Origin: Halomonas sp. KAO
Lineage (GTDB): Bacteria; Pseudomonadota; Gammaproteobacteria; Pseudomonadales; Halomonadaceae
Reading direction: 5' to 3'
Length of the DNA: 64,000 nucleotides
NCBI RefSeq assembly: GCF_015595025.1
Contig: NZ_JADNRL010000009.1
Location: 62,001-126,000 of the forward strand
Below the pieces are notes generated by a model, which saw nothing but the letters and a program-made list of their open reading frames with translations, was not told where the DNA came from and ran no database searches. Each line of letters starts with the position of its first letter. Within the stretch, counting starts at the first letter, position 1. The position numbers were made by a program, and so were the translations under genes. Positions 50,651-59,599 of this stretch are shown here, one piece after another.

Positions 50651-53600
50651 TCAGGCGGGGTCGTAGGAGAGCACCGGCATGAGCCAGCGCTCCATCTCCT
50701 CGAGATCCATGCCCTTGCGGCTGGCCAGGCTCTCCACCTGTTCACGGGTGATCTTGCCGGTGGAGAAGTATTTCGACTGCGGATGCGAGAAGTACCACCC
50801 CGCCACGGCGGCGGCGGGCCACATGGCGAAGTTCTCGGTCAGGGTGAGGCCGGACTGCTCGGTGGCGTCCAGCAGCCTGAACAGGGTCGGCTTCTCGGTA
50901 TGGTCGGGGCACGCCGGATAGCCCGGTGCCGGGCGGATGCCCTGATACCTTTCGGCGATAAGGGCATCGTTGTCCAACGCCTCATCGGGTATATAGCCCC
51001 AGAACTCCTTGCGCACCCGTTCATGAAGGCGTTCGGCAAAGGCCTCGGCCAGGCGGTCGGTAAGCGACTGCACCAGGATGGCATTGTAGTCATCACCGGC
51101 CGCCTTGTACTGCTCGGCGAGCTCCTCGACACCGTGGCCCGTGGTCACGGCGAAGCCGCCGATCCAGTCCGCTTTGCCACTCTCCCGTGGGGCCACGAAA
51201 TCGGCCAGGCTGTAGCACACGCCGTCGCGGTTCTTGGTGGTCTGCTGACGGATATGATGAAGCCGTTCGATCACCTCGTTGCGGGAGTCGTCGGCGTACA
51301 CCTCGATGGTATCGTCGTCGATGCTGTTGGCGGGCCAGATGCCGATCACGCCGCGCGCTGCTACCAGCTTCTCGTCGATCAGCTTGCGCAGCATGGCCCG
51401 GGCGTCGCGGAACAGGCTGCGCGCCGCCTCGCCGACCTTGGCATCGTCGAGAATCTTCGGGTACTTGCCGGCAAGCTGCCAGCTCATGAAGAAGGGGGTC
51501 CAGTCGATACGCTCGACCAGTTCATCGAGATCATAACCATCGAAGGTCAATGTGCCGGTCATGGCCGGCTGCGGCGGGGTATAGCCGCTCCAGTCGATCT
51601 TGAACTTGCGCTGACGAGCCTGCTCATAGGTCAGGTCTGCCCCCTTGGGGCGCCGCTTGGCGTTACGTTCGCGCACGCTCTCGTATTCGCTGCGGATCTC
51701 GGCAATGTAGTCGGGTTTCATTTCCGGCGACAGCAGCCTGGAGGCGACGCCCACCGCACGGGAGGCGTCCGGCACATAGATCACCGGGTGTTCGTAGCCG
51801 GGATCCACCTTGACCGCGGTATGCGCCTTGGATGTCGTGGCGCCACCGATCAGCAACGGCAGTTCAAAGCCCTGGCGCTGCATCTCCTTGGCCACGCCGA
51901 CCATCTCATCCAGCGACGGCGTGATCAGGCCCGAGAGGCCGATGATGTCGGCGTTTTCATCCCGAGCCGTCTGCAGGATCTTCTCCGCCGGCACCATCAC
52001 CCCCAGGTCGACGACGTCGTAGTTGTTGCACTGCAGGACGACGCCGACGATATTCTTGCCGATGTCGTGAACATCACCCTTCACGGTCGCCATGACGATC
52101 TTGCCCTTGGCCTGGGTCGTTTCGTCTTTCTCCGCTTCGATATAGGGCAGCAGGTGCGCCACCGCCTGCTTCATCACTCGTGCGGACTTGACCACCTGGG
52201 GCAGGAACATCTTGCCGGCGCCGAACAGGTCACCGACCACGTTCATGCCATCCATCAACGGCCCCTCGATGACCTCGATAGGGCGGTCGAACTGTTGGCG
52301 CGCCTCTTCGGTGTCCTCGATGATGTAGGCGGTCACCCCCTTGACCAGCGCATGCTCGATGCGCTTCGCGACCTCCCAGCCACGCCACTCCAGGTCTTCC
52401 TTCCTGTCCGCACTACTGCCGTCGCCCTTGTACTTCTCGGCCAGGTCGAGCAGTCGCTCGGTCGCATCGTCGCGCCGGTTGAGCACGACATCCTCCACCG
52501 CATCGCGCAACTCGGCATCCAGATCATCGTATACCCCCAGCTGACCGGCATTGACGATGCCCATGGAGAGCCCGGCGCGAATGGCGTGATAGAGGAATAC
52601 CGAGTGGATCGCCTCACGCACCACATTGTTGCCGCGAAAGGAGAACGAGACATTGGAGACGCCGCCGGAAACCTGGGCGTGGGGCAGGTGCTTGCGGATC
52701 CATTCGGTCGCCTGAATGAAGTCGACGGCGTAGTTGTTGTGCTCCTCGATCCCGGTGGCAATGGCGAAGATGTTGGGGTCGAAGATGATGTCTTCGGGAG
52801 GAAAGCCGATCTCGTCGACCAGCAGGCGATAGGCGCGCTCGCTGATCTCGGTCTTGCGCGCAAGGGTATCGGCCTGGCCGACCTCGTCAAAGGCCATGAC
52901 GACCACGGCGGCGCCATGGCGGCGACAGACGGTGGCGTGCCGACGAAACTCCTCCTCCCCCTCCTTGAGCGATATGGAGTTGACGATCGCCTTGCCCTGG
53001 ATGCACTTGAGGCCGGCCTCGATGATCTCCCACTTCGAGGAGTCGATCATGATCGGCACCCGGGAGATATCCGGCTCGCCGGCGATCAGGTTCAGGAAGC
53101 GCACCATGGCTTCCTGGGAGTCCAGCATCCCCTCGTCCATGTTGATGTCGATGACCTGGGCGCCATTCTCCACCTGCTCCAGGGCGACCTCGAGGGCGGT
53201 GGTGTAGTCCTCCTCCTTGATCAGGCGCTTGAAGCGCGCCGAACCGGTCACGTTGGTGCGCTCGCCGACGTTGACGAACAGCGAGTCGGGCCCGATGTTG
53301 AAGGGTTCGAGGCCGGAGAGACGACACTTCTTGGGGATGTCCGGCAGGCGGCGCGGCGGCATGCCCTGGATGGCGCGATGGATGGCGGCGATATGCTCGG
53401 GCGTGGAGCCGCAGCAGCCACCGAGGATATTGACCAGGCCGCTGGCGGCAAACTCCGCCACGATGGCCGCCATCTCCTCGGGTGACTGGTCATATTCGCC
53501 GAACTCGTTGGGCAGGCCGGCATTGGGGTGCGCCGAGACATAGGTGTCGGCCTTGCTCGACAGCTCCTCGACGTAGGGGCGCAGCTCCTCGGCGCCCAGC

Positions 53601-54352
53601 GCGCAGTTCAAGCCCACCGACAGCGGCCTGGCGTGGCGTACCGAGTTCCAGAAGGCCTCGGTGGTCTGCCCCGACAGCGTGCGCCCCGAGGCATCGGTGA
53701 TGGTGCCGGAGATCATCACCGGCAGGCGCTCGCCGCGTGACTCGAAGAGCTCCTCCAGGGCGTAGATCGCCGCCTTGGCATTGAGGGTATCGAAGATGGT
53801 CTCGATCATGATCAGATCGGCTCCGCCTTCGATCAGCGCCTCGGCGGCTTCCCGGTAGTTTTCGCGAAGCTCATCGAAGGTGACGTTTCGCTTGGCCGGA
53901 TCGTTGACATCCGGGGAGAGCGAGGCGGTTCGGGAGGTGGGGCCAAGCACGCCCGCGACATAGCGTGGGGTGCCGGTCTCGGCAGCCACCGCATCGCAGA
54001 CCTCGCGAGCCAGCCTGGCCGCCTCACGGTTGATCTCGGGTACCTGTGCCTCCATGCCATAGTCCGCTTGAGACAGGCGAGTGCTGTTGAAGGTGTTGGT
54101 CTCGACGATATCGGCGCCGGCCTCGAGGTACTCGCGGTGGATGCGTGACACCAGGTCCGGGCAGGTCAGTACCAGCAGATCATTGTTGCCCTTGAGGTCC
54201 GAGGGCCAGTCGGCAAAGCGCTCCCCACGGAAGTCCTCCTCGGAGAGGCCGGCGTTCTGGAGCATGGTGCCCATGCCTCCATCGAGCATCAGGATGCGCT
54301 CGGTGAGACATTCGATCAGGGTGGCGGTCTGGGCAGTAGGAGCGGCGGCCAT
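50651..54352 (-). CDS. metH: Cobalamin-dependent methionine synthase
   Basis: Transfers a methyl group from methyltetrahydrofolate to homocysteine through cobalamin. 1233 residues (E. coli 1227). Modules in order: homocysteine domain with zinc cysteines ([10 protein letters not shown] and [16 protein letters not shown]), pterin-binding domain ([38 protein letters not shown]), the cap and B12 domains with the axial-ligand motif [12 protein letters not shown] around residue 765, and the C-terminal SAM-binding activation domain (ending near [12 protein letters not shown]). The ATG at 54352 ([20 protein letters not shown]) fits the family; the frame also opens upstream to 54448. Confidence 0.97.
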   Translation of the reverse strand: MAAAPTAQTATLIECLTERILMLDGGMGTMLQNAGLSEEDFRGERFADWPSDLKGNNDLLVLTCPDLVSRIHREYLEAGADIVETNTFNSTRLSQADYGMEAQVPEINREAARLAREVCDAVAAETGTPRYVAGVLGPTSRTASLSPDVNDPAKRNVTFDELRENYREAAEALIEGGADLIMIETIFDTLNAKAAIYALEELFESRGERLPVMISGTITDASGRTLSGQTTEAFWNSVRHARPLSVGLNCALGAEELRPYVEELSSKADTYVSAHPNAGLPNEFGEYDQSPEEMAAIVAEFAASGLVNILGGCCGSTPEHIAAIHRAIQGMPPRRLPDIPKKCRLSGLEPFNIGPDSLFVNVGERTNVTGSARFKRLIKEEDYTTALEVALEQVENGAQVIDINMDEGMLDSQEAMVRFLNLIAGEPDISRVPIMIDSSKWEIIEAGLKCIQGKAIVNSISLKEGEEEFRRHATVCRRHGAAVVVMAFDEVGQADTLARKTEISERAYRLLVDEIGFPPEDIIFDPNIFAIATGIEEHNNYAVDFIQATEWIRKHLPHAQVSGGVSNVSFSFRGNNVVREAIHSVFLYHAIRAGLSMGIVNAGQLGVYDDLDAELRDAVEDVVLNRRDDATERLLDLAEKYKGDGSSADRKEDLEWRGWEVAKRIEHALVKGVTAYIIEDTEEARQQFDRPIEVIEGPLMDGMNVVGDLFGAGKMFLPQVVKSARVMKQAVAHLLPYIEAEKDETTQAKGKIVMATVKGDVHDIGKNIVGVVLQCNNYDVVDLGVMVPAEKILQTARDENADIIGLSGLITPSLDEMVGVAKEMQRQGFELPLLIGGATTSKAHTAVKVDPGYEHPVIYVPDASRAVGVASRLLSPEMKPDYIAEIRSEYESVRERNAKRRPKGADLTYEQARQRKFKIDWSGYTPPQPAMTGTLTFDGYDLDELVERIDWTPFFMSWQLAGKYPKILDDAKVGEAARSLFRDARAMLRKLIDEKLVAARGVIGIWPANSIDDDTIEVYADDSRNEVIERLHHIRQQTTKNRDGVCYSLADFVAPRESGKADWIGGFAVTTGHGVEELAEQYKAAGDDYNAILVQSLTDRLAEAFAERLHERVRKEFWGYIPDEALDNDALIAERYQGIRPAPGYPACPDHTEKPTLFRLLDATEQSGLTLTENFAMWPAAAVAGWYFSHPQSKYFSTGKITREQVESLASRKGMDLEEMERWLMPVLSYDPA

Positions 54353-54605
54353 GGTGTGAGTCTGTCTCCAGCGAGGGTGTCCGATATTCATGACCGCCGT
54401 TGTGCCTCGGGGCATCTTCTGTGTCGCGGCCGTTGTCAAGCCGGACATGGTAGCAAACTGCTCGCCGCGGGGGCAGGTGGGTGTTTAAAACCCACCAAAT
54501 CACTCGGGATTGTTTCGCCGCGCCCCGTGTCTTACCATTAGCGTCATCACATTACCCGGTACGCGGCGACCTCGCCGCTGCCGCGCACCGACAGCGGGAA
54601 ATAGC

Positions 54606-55196
54606 ATGAGCGAACCGATCCAGATTACCGAAAGTGCCCAGGACTACCTCGCCGAGCTGCTCGAGAAGCAGAACGTCGAAGGGATCGCAGTACGCATCTT
54701 CATCACTCAGCCAGGCACCCCCTATGCCGAAACCTGTCTGGCCTACTGCCGCCCCGGTGAAGAGGAGCCTACCGACGAGAAGCTGGAGCTGCCCAAGCTG
54801 GGTGTCTTCCTGGACAAGAACAGCCTGCCGTTCCTCGAGGAGGCGGTCGTCGATTTCAACGCCGATCGCATGGGGGGGCAGCTGACCATCAAGGCGCCCA
54901 ACGCCAAGATGCCCAAGGTCAATGCCGACAGTCCCCTCGCCGATCGCGTCAACTACGTGCTCTACAGCGAGATCAACCCCGGCCTGGCGGCCCACGGCGG
55001 TGAGATCAAGCTGATCGAGCTGACCGACGAGAACGTGGCGATACTGGCCTTCGGTGGTGGCTGCCAGGGCTGTGCCGCGGTCGACCTGACGCTCAAGGAT
55101 GGTGTCGAGCGCACCCTGCTGGAGCGCATCCCGGAGCTGGGTGGCATCCGCGACGTGACCGACCATAGCGACACCACCAACGCCTACTACCGTTAA
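54606..55196 (+). CDS. nfuA: Fe-S cluster carrier NfuA
   Basis: Receives and delivers [4Fe-4S] clusters to target proteins, useful under oxidative or iron stress. 196 residues (E. coli 191). The N-terminal A-type-like degenerate domain ([19 protein letters not shown]) is followed by the Nfu domain with C153 and C156 in [15 protein letters not shown]. The [15 protein letters not shown] segment is typical. The start at 54606 is preceded by a modest GCGGGAA site; the longer frame from 54510 is unlikely. Ends in a good terminator. Confidence 0.96.
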   Translation: MSEPIQITESAQDYLAELLEKQNVEGIAVRIFITQPGTPYAETCLAYCRPGEEEPTDEKLELPKLGVFLDKNSLPFLEEAVVDFNADRMGGQLTIKAPNAKMPKVNADSPLADRVNYVLYSEINPGLAAHGGEIKLIELTDENVAILAFGGGCQGCAAVDLTLKDGVERTLLERIPELGGIRDVTDHSDTTNAYYR

Positions 55197-55230
55197 GCGG
55201 CCTCGCGCCGCACGGCTTACCTGGCGTCAC

Positions 55231-55266
55231 AAGAAGGGCTCCGCCGAAAGGTGGGGCCCTTCTTTT
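55231..55266 (+). terminator. Intrinsic terminator of nfuA
   Basis: AAGAAGGGC (55231-55239) pairs with GCCCTTCTT (55256-55264), extended by the next three bases on each side, around a GAAA-containing loop, with T residues following to 55266. Confidence 0.85.
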
Positions 55267-55295
55267 GTTATGGGTTATGGGCAGATAAGGCGGCC

Positions 55296-56339
55296 TCAGG
55301 GGCTGTCGTCAGGCGGGGCGCCTTCTTCCCTGCTTTCATCGGCCGACTGAGCCGAGGCGTCATCCTCTTCCGGGGCGGCCTTCGGCGTCTGCCACAGGCA
55401 GCGATAGAGCTGCTGCTCCAGGTTTCTCACGCGCTCTGCCTGCTCCTCCAGATGACGCTTCTGCTCGTCGATGCGTGCCTGCAGCAGTGACTGCTCATGC
55501 TGGCGGGTCTCGGCCAGCGCCTCCGCCTGGCGGCGGGCCAAGTCCACATCGCGATGGTGCTTCTCCTCATTGGCAAGCCTTGCGCGCACCTCCTGAAGCA
55601 GCGACTCCTGACGCTCGAGGCGCTTCTCCAGTTGTTCTTCTCTTCCCGCCGCCGCCTTCTCACTGGCCAGTCGCTCCTGGCGGGCCTGGTCGAGCAGAGT
55701 CATCAGGCGTGTCTCGGCGCTTTCGTGGCGCTGCTCCTCCTGGGCCAGCTTCTCGCGGTGGGCCTCCTCGCACGCCTGCATGGCCTGCTGGTGCTCCTGT
55801 GCCATGCGGCTAGCCTCGTCTCGATGGCGTTGCAGCAGCGACTCCGCTTCGGCCAGGCGCGTGGAGGCGCGGTTCTCGGCCGCCTTCAGCGCCTCACATC
55901 GCGCCTGGCTCGTTGCCAGCTCAGCGCTGAGCGCCTCCAGGCGCTGCTCGGTGCCGGACAGGTGGCTGGCCAGGGCCGCTTCACGCTGCCTGGCATCGTC
56001 CGCCTGTCGACGAGTGTCTGCCACCGACTCCTGCGCCTCTTCCACCCTGCGATCCGCCTCCTCGCGGTAGTGGCGTAGCGCCTCGTTGGCACTCTCCTGG
56101 GCCTGGCGCCAGAGCCCCTCGGCCAGCTCCTGAAGGGCGGCCGGCATGCCGCGGGGTGGAGGAACGTCGCGGTTCTCCTCGCGCTGCTGCCGCCAGTTGC
56201 GCAGATGATCGCTGATCGTGGTGAAGCTGCCGGTCCCCAGTATCTCGCGAATCTTCTGCACGCTGGGCGCATCGCCACGGGTCAGCAGCTCGTCGATGGC
56301 TCGTTGTACGTCTTCGTAGGTCACGCCGATGCGCGCCAT
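55296..56339 (-). CDS. KfrA-like DNA-binding protein with long coiled coil
   Basis: A 347-residue protein. Residues 1-60 are a KfrA-type helix-turn-helix (VTYEDVQRAIDELLTRGDAP, SVQKIREILGTGSFTTISDH). From about 60 to 315 a continuous alpha-helical coiled coil follows, rich in A, E, Q and R with heptad-like spacing, and then an acidic tail (EEDDASAQSADESREEG). KfrA of plasmid RK2 represses its own gene and forms filaments linked to partitioning; here the gene is chromosomal. It is divergent from a tyrosine recombinase gene, and the gap holds a palindromic AT-rich site covering its promoter, which suggests autorepression and possible joint control. Confidence 0.87.
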   Translation of the reverse strand: MARIGVTYEDVQRAIDELLTRGDAPSVQKIREILGTGSFTTISDHLRNWRQQREENRDVPPPRGMPAALQELAEGLWRQAQESANEALRHYREEADRRVEEAQESVADTRRQADDARQREAALASHLSGTEQRLEALSAELATSQARCEALKAAENRASTRLAEAESLLQRHRDEASRMAQEHQQAMQACEEAHREKLAQEEQRHESAETRLMTLLDQARQERLASEKAAAGREEQLEKRLERQESLLQEVRARLANEEKHHRDVDLARRQAEALAETRQHEQSLLQARIDEQKRHLEEQAERVRNLEQQLYRCLWQTPKAAPEEDDASAQSADESREEGAPPDDSP

Positions 56340-56419
56340 GAGGCTCTCCTTGTGCCACCCCTTTGGATCGATATGCGGCGCAGCATAGCGGTATTCAGGG
56401 GGAATTGAAAGATAATTAC

Positions 56420-56447
56420 ATTATACGTAATACGTAAAATACGTTAT
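56420..56447. promoter_or_regulatory. Palindromic operator overlapping the KfrA-like gene promoter
   Basis: Three TACGTWA units stand in tandem: TACGTAA at 56424-56430 and 56431-56437, and the inverted TACGTTA at 56440-56446. ACGTA-AAA-TACGT is a perfect inverted repeat inside it. On the minus strand the consensus -10 TATAAT (56425-56420) lies at its edge, 81 bases before the KfrA-like start, so a protein bound here would cover the promoter. Confidence 0.55.
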
Positions 56448-56520
56448 GAAAAAGGAAATAAAAGCAAGATTACGCGGCTTATCTTGATTTTTCTTATCAG
56501 TCCACGGGATACTGGCCGAC

Positions 56521-56574
56521 AGGAGCAAGGAGCAAGGAGCAAGGAGCAAGGAGCAAGGAGCAAGGAGCAAGGAG
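56521..56574 (+). repeat. Heptanucleotide tandem repeat (AGGAGCA)n at the recombinase ribosome-binding site
   Basis: Seven perfect copies of AGGAGCA (56521-56569) and a partial eighth (AGGAG) that runs into GGGGCG just before the TTG start at 56581. Each unit contains the Shine-Dalgarno core AGGAG. Seven is not a multiple of three, and copy-number change would shift the distance between any upstream promoter element and the start without moving the last ribosome-binding site. Confidence 0.95.
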
Positions 56575-56580
56575 GGGGCG

Positions 56581-57795
56581 TTGGGGCATCAATCGAAAGA
56601 CGACATCGTGGTGGAGGAGTCGCCGCTGCAACCGGCCACAGGGCCTTTGCCGCCCCTGGCGAAGCGGGGCGGCTACATCGCCGCGCGCAGCGATGCCGAG
56701 GCGGTGGGCGAATGGCTGGCAGAGTACCGGGCCAGTCCCAGGACTCAGCGCGCCTATCGTCGGGAAGCTCAGCGGCTGCTGCTATGGCTCGCCGAGCGCA
56801 ACATCACCCTCGACCAGGTGCGACGGGACCATCTGGAGGCCTTCGAGGCCTTCCTCGTCGATCCCCAGCCGAGATCGCGCTGGGTCGGGCCACCGCGTCC
56901 GCGTCACGCCGAGGACTGGCGCCCCTTCCGTGGGCCGCTGTCACCGGCCAGCCGCCGCCAGAGCCTGGTGATCCTGCAGGGCATGTATGCCTGGCTGGTG
57001 GAAGCGGGGTGGGTGGGCCACAACCCCTTCCGACTGATGCGTGACAAGCGGCGGAGGCTCGATAACCGCCGGACCGGTATCGAGCGCTATCTGGAGGCGC
57101 CGTTGTGGGAGTGGTTCTGGGGCTGGTTGAACGGCGCGAACGGGCCGGCGACGGAGGAGGGAATATCATCCCGCGAGCGCTACGAAGGGGCTCGTCGACG
57201 CTTTATCTTCGGTTTCGCCTACCTGCTGGCACCGCGTATCGCCGAGATGAGTGCCGCCCGCATGGGGGATTTTCATCAGCGCGAGGGGCGCTGGTGGTGG
57301 AACGTGATAGGCAAGGGGGGCAAACTCGCCAGCATTCCCGTGCCTCCCGACATGCTCTCGCTGTTGAAGGAGTGGCGAGAGGTTCTGGGGCTGAGCCCGG
57401 AGCCCCAGCCGGATGAGGCGACGCCACTGCTGCGAGCCCTGGATGGCAAGCGGGGCATCGGCGACAACCGCCTCTATCGGCTGATCAGGCAGGCCTTTGC
57501 TCAGGCCGCGGACGACCTGGAGGCAGTAGAGGAGGAGGGCGCTCGTGGCTGGGTGCTACGCCTGCGCCAGGCCACCCCCCACTGGTTGCGTCATACGGCG
57601 CTGACCCATCAGGCTCAGGCCGGGGTCGAGCTGCGCTACCTGGCGGCCACGGCACGCCACTCGCGGCTGGACACCACCGCCCACTATCTGCACGCAGAGG
57701 ATGAGGCCTGGCACCGACAGCAGTCTCGCCACGGGCTGGCCGAAAGAGGCGAGGGGCAAGCCGGGGCGGACGCCGCGGGGGAGGAGCCGGTATAA
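56581..57795 (+). CDS. Tyrosine recombinase / phage-integrase-family protein
   Basis: A 404-residue site-specific recombinase with an intact active site: R219 (LLAPRIAEMSAARMGD), K248 (GKGGKLASIPVP), H334 and R337 (TPHWLRHTALTH), H360 (ATARHSRLDTT) and the nucleophile Y369 (AHYLHAED). The N-terminal SAM-like domain spans about residues 38-150. It probably starts at TTG 56581 behind AGGAGG; no ATG is near. It is longer than XerC/XerD (about 300) and has no other phage gene beside it, so it looks like a resident recombinase and not a prophage integrase. Divergent from the KfrA-like gene and 27 bases before sufE. Confidence 0.88.
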   Translation: MGHQSKDDIVVEESPLQPATGPLPPLAKRGGYIAARSDAEAVGEWLAEYRASPRTQRAYRREAQRLLLWLAERNITLDQVRRDHLEAFEAFLVDPQPRSRWVGPPRPRHAEDWRPFRGPLSPASRRQSLVILQGMYAWLVEAGWVGHNPFRLMRDKRRRLDNRRTGIERYLEAPLWEWFWGWLNGANGPATEEGISSRERYEGARRRFIFGFAYLLAPRIAEMSAARMGDFHQREGRWWWNVIGKGGKLASIPVPPDMLSLLKEWREVLGLSPEPQPDEATPLLRALDGKRGIGDNRLYRLIRQAFAQAADDLEAVEEEGARGWVLRLRQATPHWLRHTALTHQAQAGVELRYLAATARHSRLDTTAHYLHAEDEAWHRQQSRHGLAERGEGQAGADAAGEEPV

Positions 57796-57822
57796 TCATC
57801 CCATTCACCAACAGGAGGCCCC

Positions 57823-58248
57823 ATGACGATTGACGCCACCGCCGAGCAGACCCAGAAGGAACTGATCGAGGAGTTCGAGCTGTTCGACAACTGGATGGAT
57901 CGCTACCAGTACATCATCGATATGGGCAAGGCGCTGCCCGAGTTTCCCGAGGAGTGGAAACGTGACGAGCTCAAGATTCAGGGCTGCCAGTCCAATGTCT
58001 GGATGCGCCACGAGTGTCGCGACGGGGTCGTGCACTTCGACGCCATCTCCGATGCCGCCATCGTCTCCGGGCTCATCGCCGTGCTGATGCGCATCTACAA
58101 CGACCGGCCCGCCGCGGAGATCCGCGATACCTCACCGCACTTTCTCGGTGACCTGGGACTCGACAAGCACCTCTCGCCCACGCGCAGCAATGGCCTCAAC
58201 GCCATGCTCAAGCGCATCTATGAGGTGGCGGAGCAGGAGGCCGCCTGA
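57823..58248 (+). CDS. sufE: Cysteine desulfuration protein SufE
   Basis: Accepts sulfur from a SufS-type desulfurase for iron-sulfur cluster assembly. 141 residues (E. coli 138). The sulfur-acceptor cysteine is C55 in KIQGCQSNVWMRHE, and LFDNWMDRYQYIIDMGKALP and LGLDKHLSPTRSNGLNAML are family motifs. No sufS or sufBCD is in the window. The ribosome-binding site AGGAGG is strong. It shares direction with the recombinase gene but the pairing is probably accidental. Confidence 0.95.
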   Translation: MTIDATAEQTQKELIEEFELFDNWMDRYQYIIDMGKALPEFPEEWKRDELKIQGCQSNVWMRHECRDGVVHFDAISDAAIVSGLIAVLMRIYNDRPAAEIRDTSPHFLGDLGLDKHLSPTRSNGLNAMLKRIYEVAEQEAA

Positions 58249-58260
58249 GGCCGGGCCGGC

Positions 58261-58626
58261 TCAGGGGGCCGGGCCGTCACGCTCCGCTGGACGGTCCGAG
58301 GCGCGGGGACGGAAGTTCTCGTCGAGCTCGGGGTCCTCGCGGCACAGCGCCTCGCTGGGGCCACCCGGTACCGGGTCGATACCGCCTTCACAGCCTGGGT
58401 GGCAGCGAGCGATGCGGCGGGCGGCCATCAGCCCGCCCCTGAAGGGGCCATGCACGCGAATCGCCTCCACCGCATAGCGGGAGCAGCTGGGCCAGTAGCG
58501 ACACCGCGGCCCGAGCAGGGGACTCAACGTGACCTGGTAGAGCCTGACCAGCCCGATCAACAGCCAGGCCACGGCCTGACGCAGTCGTCGCGCCAGGGTG
58601 GCCAGCCAGCCGGCCCGGTTGTGCAT
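58261..58626 (-). CDS. yidD: YidD membrane protein insertion efficiency factor
   Basis: A small basic membrane-associated protein of 121 residues. The family signature is complete: GLVRLYQVTLSPLLGPRCRY, WPSCSRYAVEAIRVHGPFRG and RIARCHPGCEGGIDPVP. YidD genes normally lie between rnpA and yidC near the origin; this copy instead is fused into the zur-hisI run, with its start overlapping the hisI stop (TGATG). Whether it is the only copy in the genome or a second one cannot be told from the window. The 35-residue tail beyond GIDPVP is charged and unique. Confidence 0.93.
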   Translation of the reverse strand: MHNRAGWLATLARRLRQAVAWLLIGLVRLYQVTLSPLLGPRCRYWPSCSRYAVEAIRVHGPFRGGLMAARRIARCHPGCEGGIDPVPGGPSEALCREDPELDENFRPRASDRPAERDGPAP

Positions 58627-59066
58627 CAGGACTTGCCGTAGAGCGTGGCAGGGTCGATCAGCGGGGCGGTGGTAATGCGCGCCGTTTCCGTTTCGAGCGC
58701 CACATAGAAGCAGCTACGGCGCCCGCTGTGGCAGGCGGGACCCGTCTGGTCCACCTGCAGCAGCAGGGTGTCTCCGTCACAGTCGAGCGCGGCCCCCCTC
58801 AGGTGCTGCTGCTGGCCGGAGCTCTCGCCCTTGCGCCACAGCTTGCCACGCGAGCGCGACCAGTAGCAGACCCGGCCGGTGCGCAGGGTCTCCATGAGGG
58901 CCTCACGGTTCATCCAGGCCATCATCAGCACCTCGCCGCTATCGTGCTGCTGGGCGATGGCAGGAATCAGGCCATCGTCGTTGAACCCGATGGATTCGAG
59001 CACGGGGGTGAGATCGTGCTGGCTGTCGGCGGGTGCCCGCTCGAGCGCCTTGAAGATATCGGACAT
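58626..59066 (-). CDS. hisI: Phosphoribosyl-AMP cyclohydrolase, possibly a Zur-linked HisI2 paralogue
   Basis: Third step of histidine synthesis: opens the purine ring of phosphoribosyl-AMP. 146 residues and a stand-alone HisI without the HisE domain. Magnesium-site aspartates are D95, D97 and D99 (ALDCDGDTLLL), and the three zinc cysteines C96, C112 and C119 (the last two in ACHSGRRSC) are kept with the usual spacing. LMMAWMNREALMETLRTGRV and YWSRSRGKLWRKGESSG are conserved. It is flanked by zur upstream, 21 bases away, and yidD downstream. The link to zur suggests zinc-responsive expression of a second PRA-cyclohydrolase. Confidence 0.92.
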   Translation of the reverse strand: MSDIFKALERAPADSQHDLTPVLESIGFNDDGLIPAIAQQHDSGEVLMMAWMNREALMETLRTGRVCYWSRSRGKLWRKGESSGQQQHLRGAALDCDGDTLLLQVDQTGPACHSGRRSCFYVALETETARITTAPLIDPATLYGKS

Positions 59067-59087
59067 CGCAATTCTCCGCAGAAAGGT

Positions 59088-59534
59088 TCAGTTGCCGGTA
59101 TCGCCGCAGGCATCGCAGCGTCCCAGCAATTCGATCGTCTGTCGCTCCACCCGGAAGCCCAGCTGCTGGGCGCAGTCGGCGAGCTGGGCATTGACGTCCT
59201 CCAGGTGCAGCTCCTCGACTCGACCGCAGAGGCGGCAGATCAGCAGCTGGAAGCCGTGCGAATGTTCCGGGCAGGGACAGGCAACATAGGCATTGAGCGA
59301 CTCGATACGATGCACCAGGCCCTGGTCGATCAGAAACTCTAGGGCACGGTATACCGTGGGTGGCCGGGCCGAGGCGTGCTCGGCGGCCAGGCGGTCGAGG
59401 AGGTCATAGGCCTTGAGGGCGCCGGACGCCTCGGCAATCATCTCGAGCACGCGGCGGCGTATCGGCGTGAAGCGCGCCCCGCGCTGTTGGCACTGCCGCT
59501 CCGCCTGGAGCAGCAGGTTTCGGGAATCAGTCAT
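59088..59534 (-). CDS. zur: Zinc uptake regulator Zur (Fur family)
   Basis: Zinc-sensing repressor of 148 residues. The winged helix includes GARFTPIRRRVLEMIAEASG and ARPPTVYRALEFLIDQGLVH. Metal sites are in the ACPCPEHSHGFQLLICRLCG region and in the final RCDACGDTGN, giving the two CXXC pairs that hold structural zinc. The LLICRLCGRVEEL stretch distinguishes Zur from Fur. No sequence resembling a Zur box is obvious in the 65 bases upstream. It heads a zur-hisI-yidD run; no znuABC lies in the window. Confidence 0.93.
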   Translation of the reverse strand: MTDSRNLLLQAERQCQQRGARFTPIRRRVLEMIAEASGALKAYDLLDRLAAEHASARPPTVYRALEFLIDQGLVHRIESLNAYVACPCPEHSHGFQLLICRLCGRVEELHLEDVNAQLADCAQQLGFRVERQTIELLGRCDACGDTGN

Positions 59535-59599
59535 GGCACCCGTCGGCTGTCGAAGTTGGCGACATTCTACGCGGGTGGGCGAGGGCGGGCCACCGAGCC

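Noticed and set aside
50783-53485. A 900-codon plus-strand frame inside metH
   Set aside because: Same cause as above: antisense shadow of a recognised gene with no motif of its own.
54353-54500. Possible SAH riboswitch in the metH leader
   Set aside because: An AACGGCG-like stretch and a small hairpin (54476-54496) are present, but the conserved 5' part of the SAH aptamer cannot be aligned.
56484-57044. A frame that translates the heptanucleotide repeat as repeating QGARSKE
   Set aside because: It overlaps the recombinase gene in another frame and has no known fold after the repeat. It matters only as a possible phase-variable leader, noted under the repeat.
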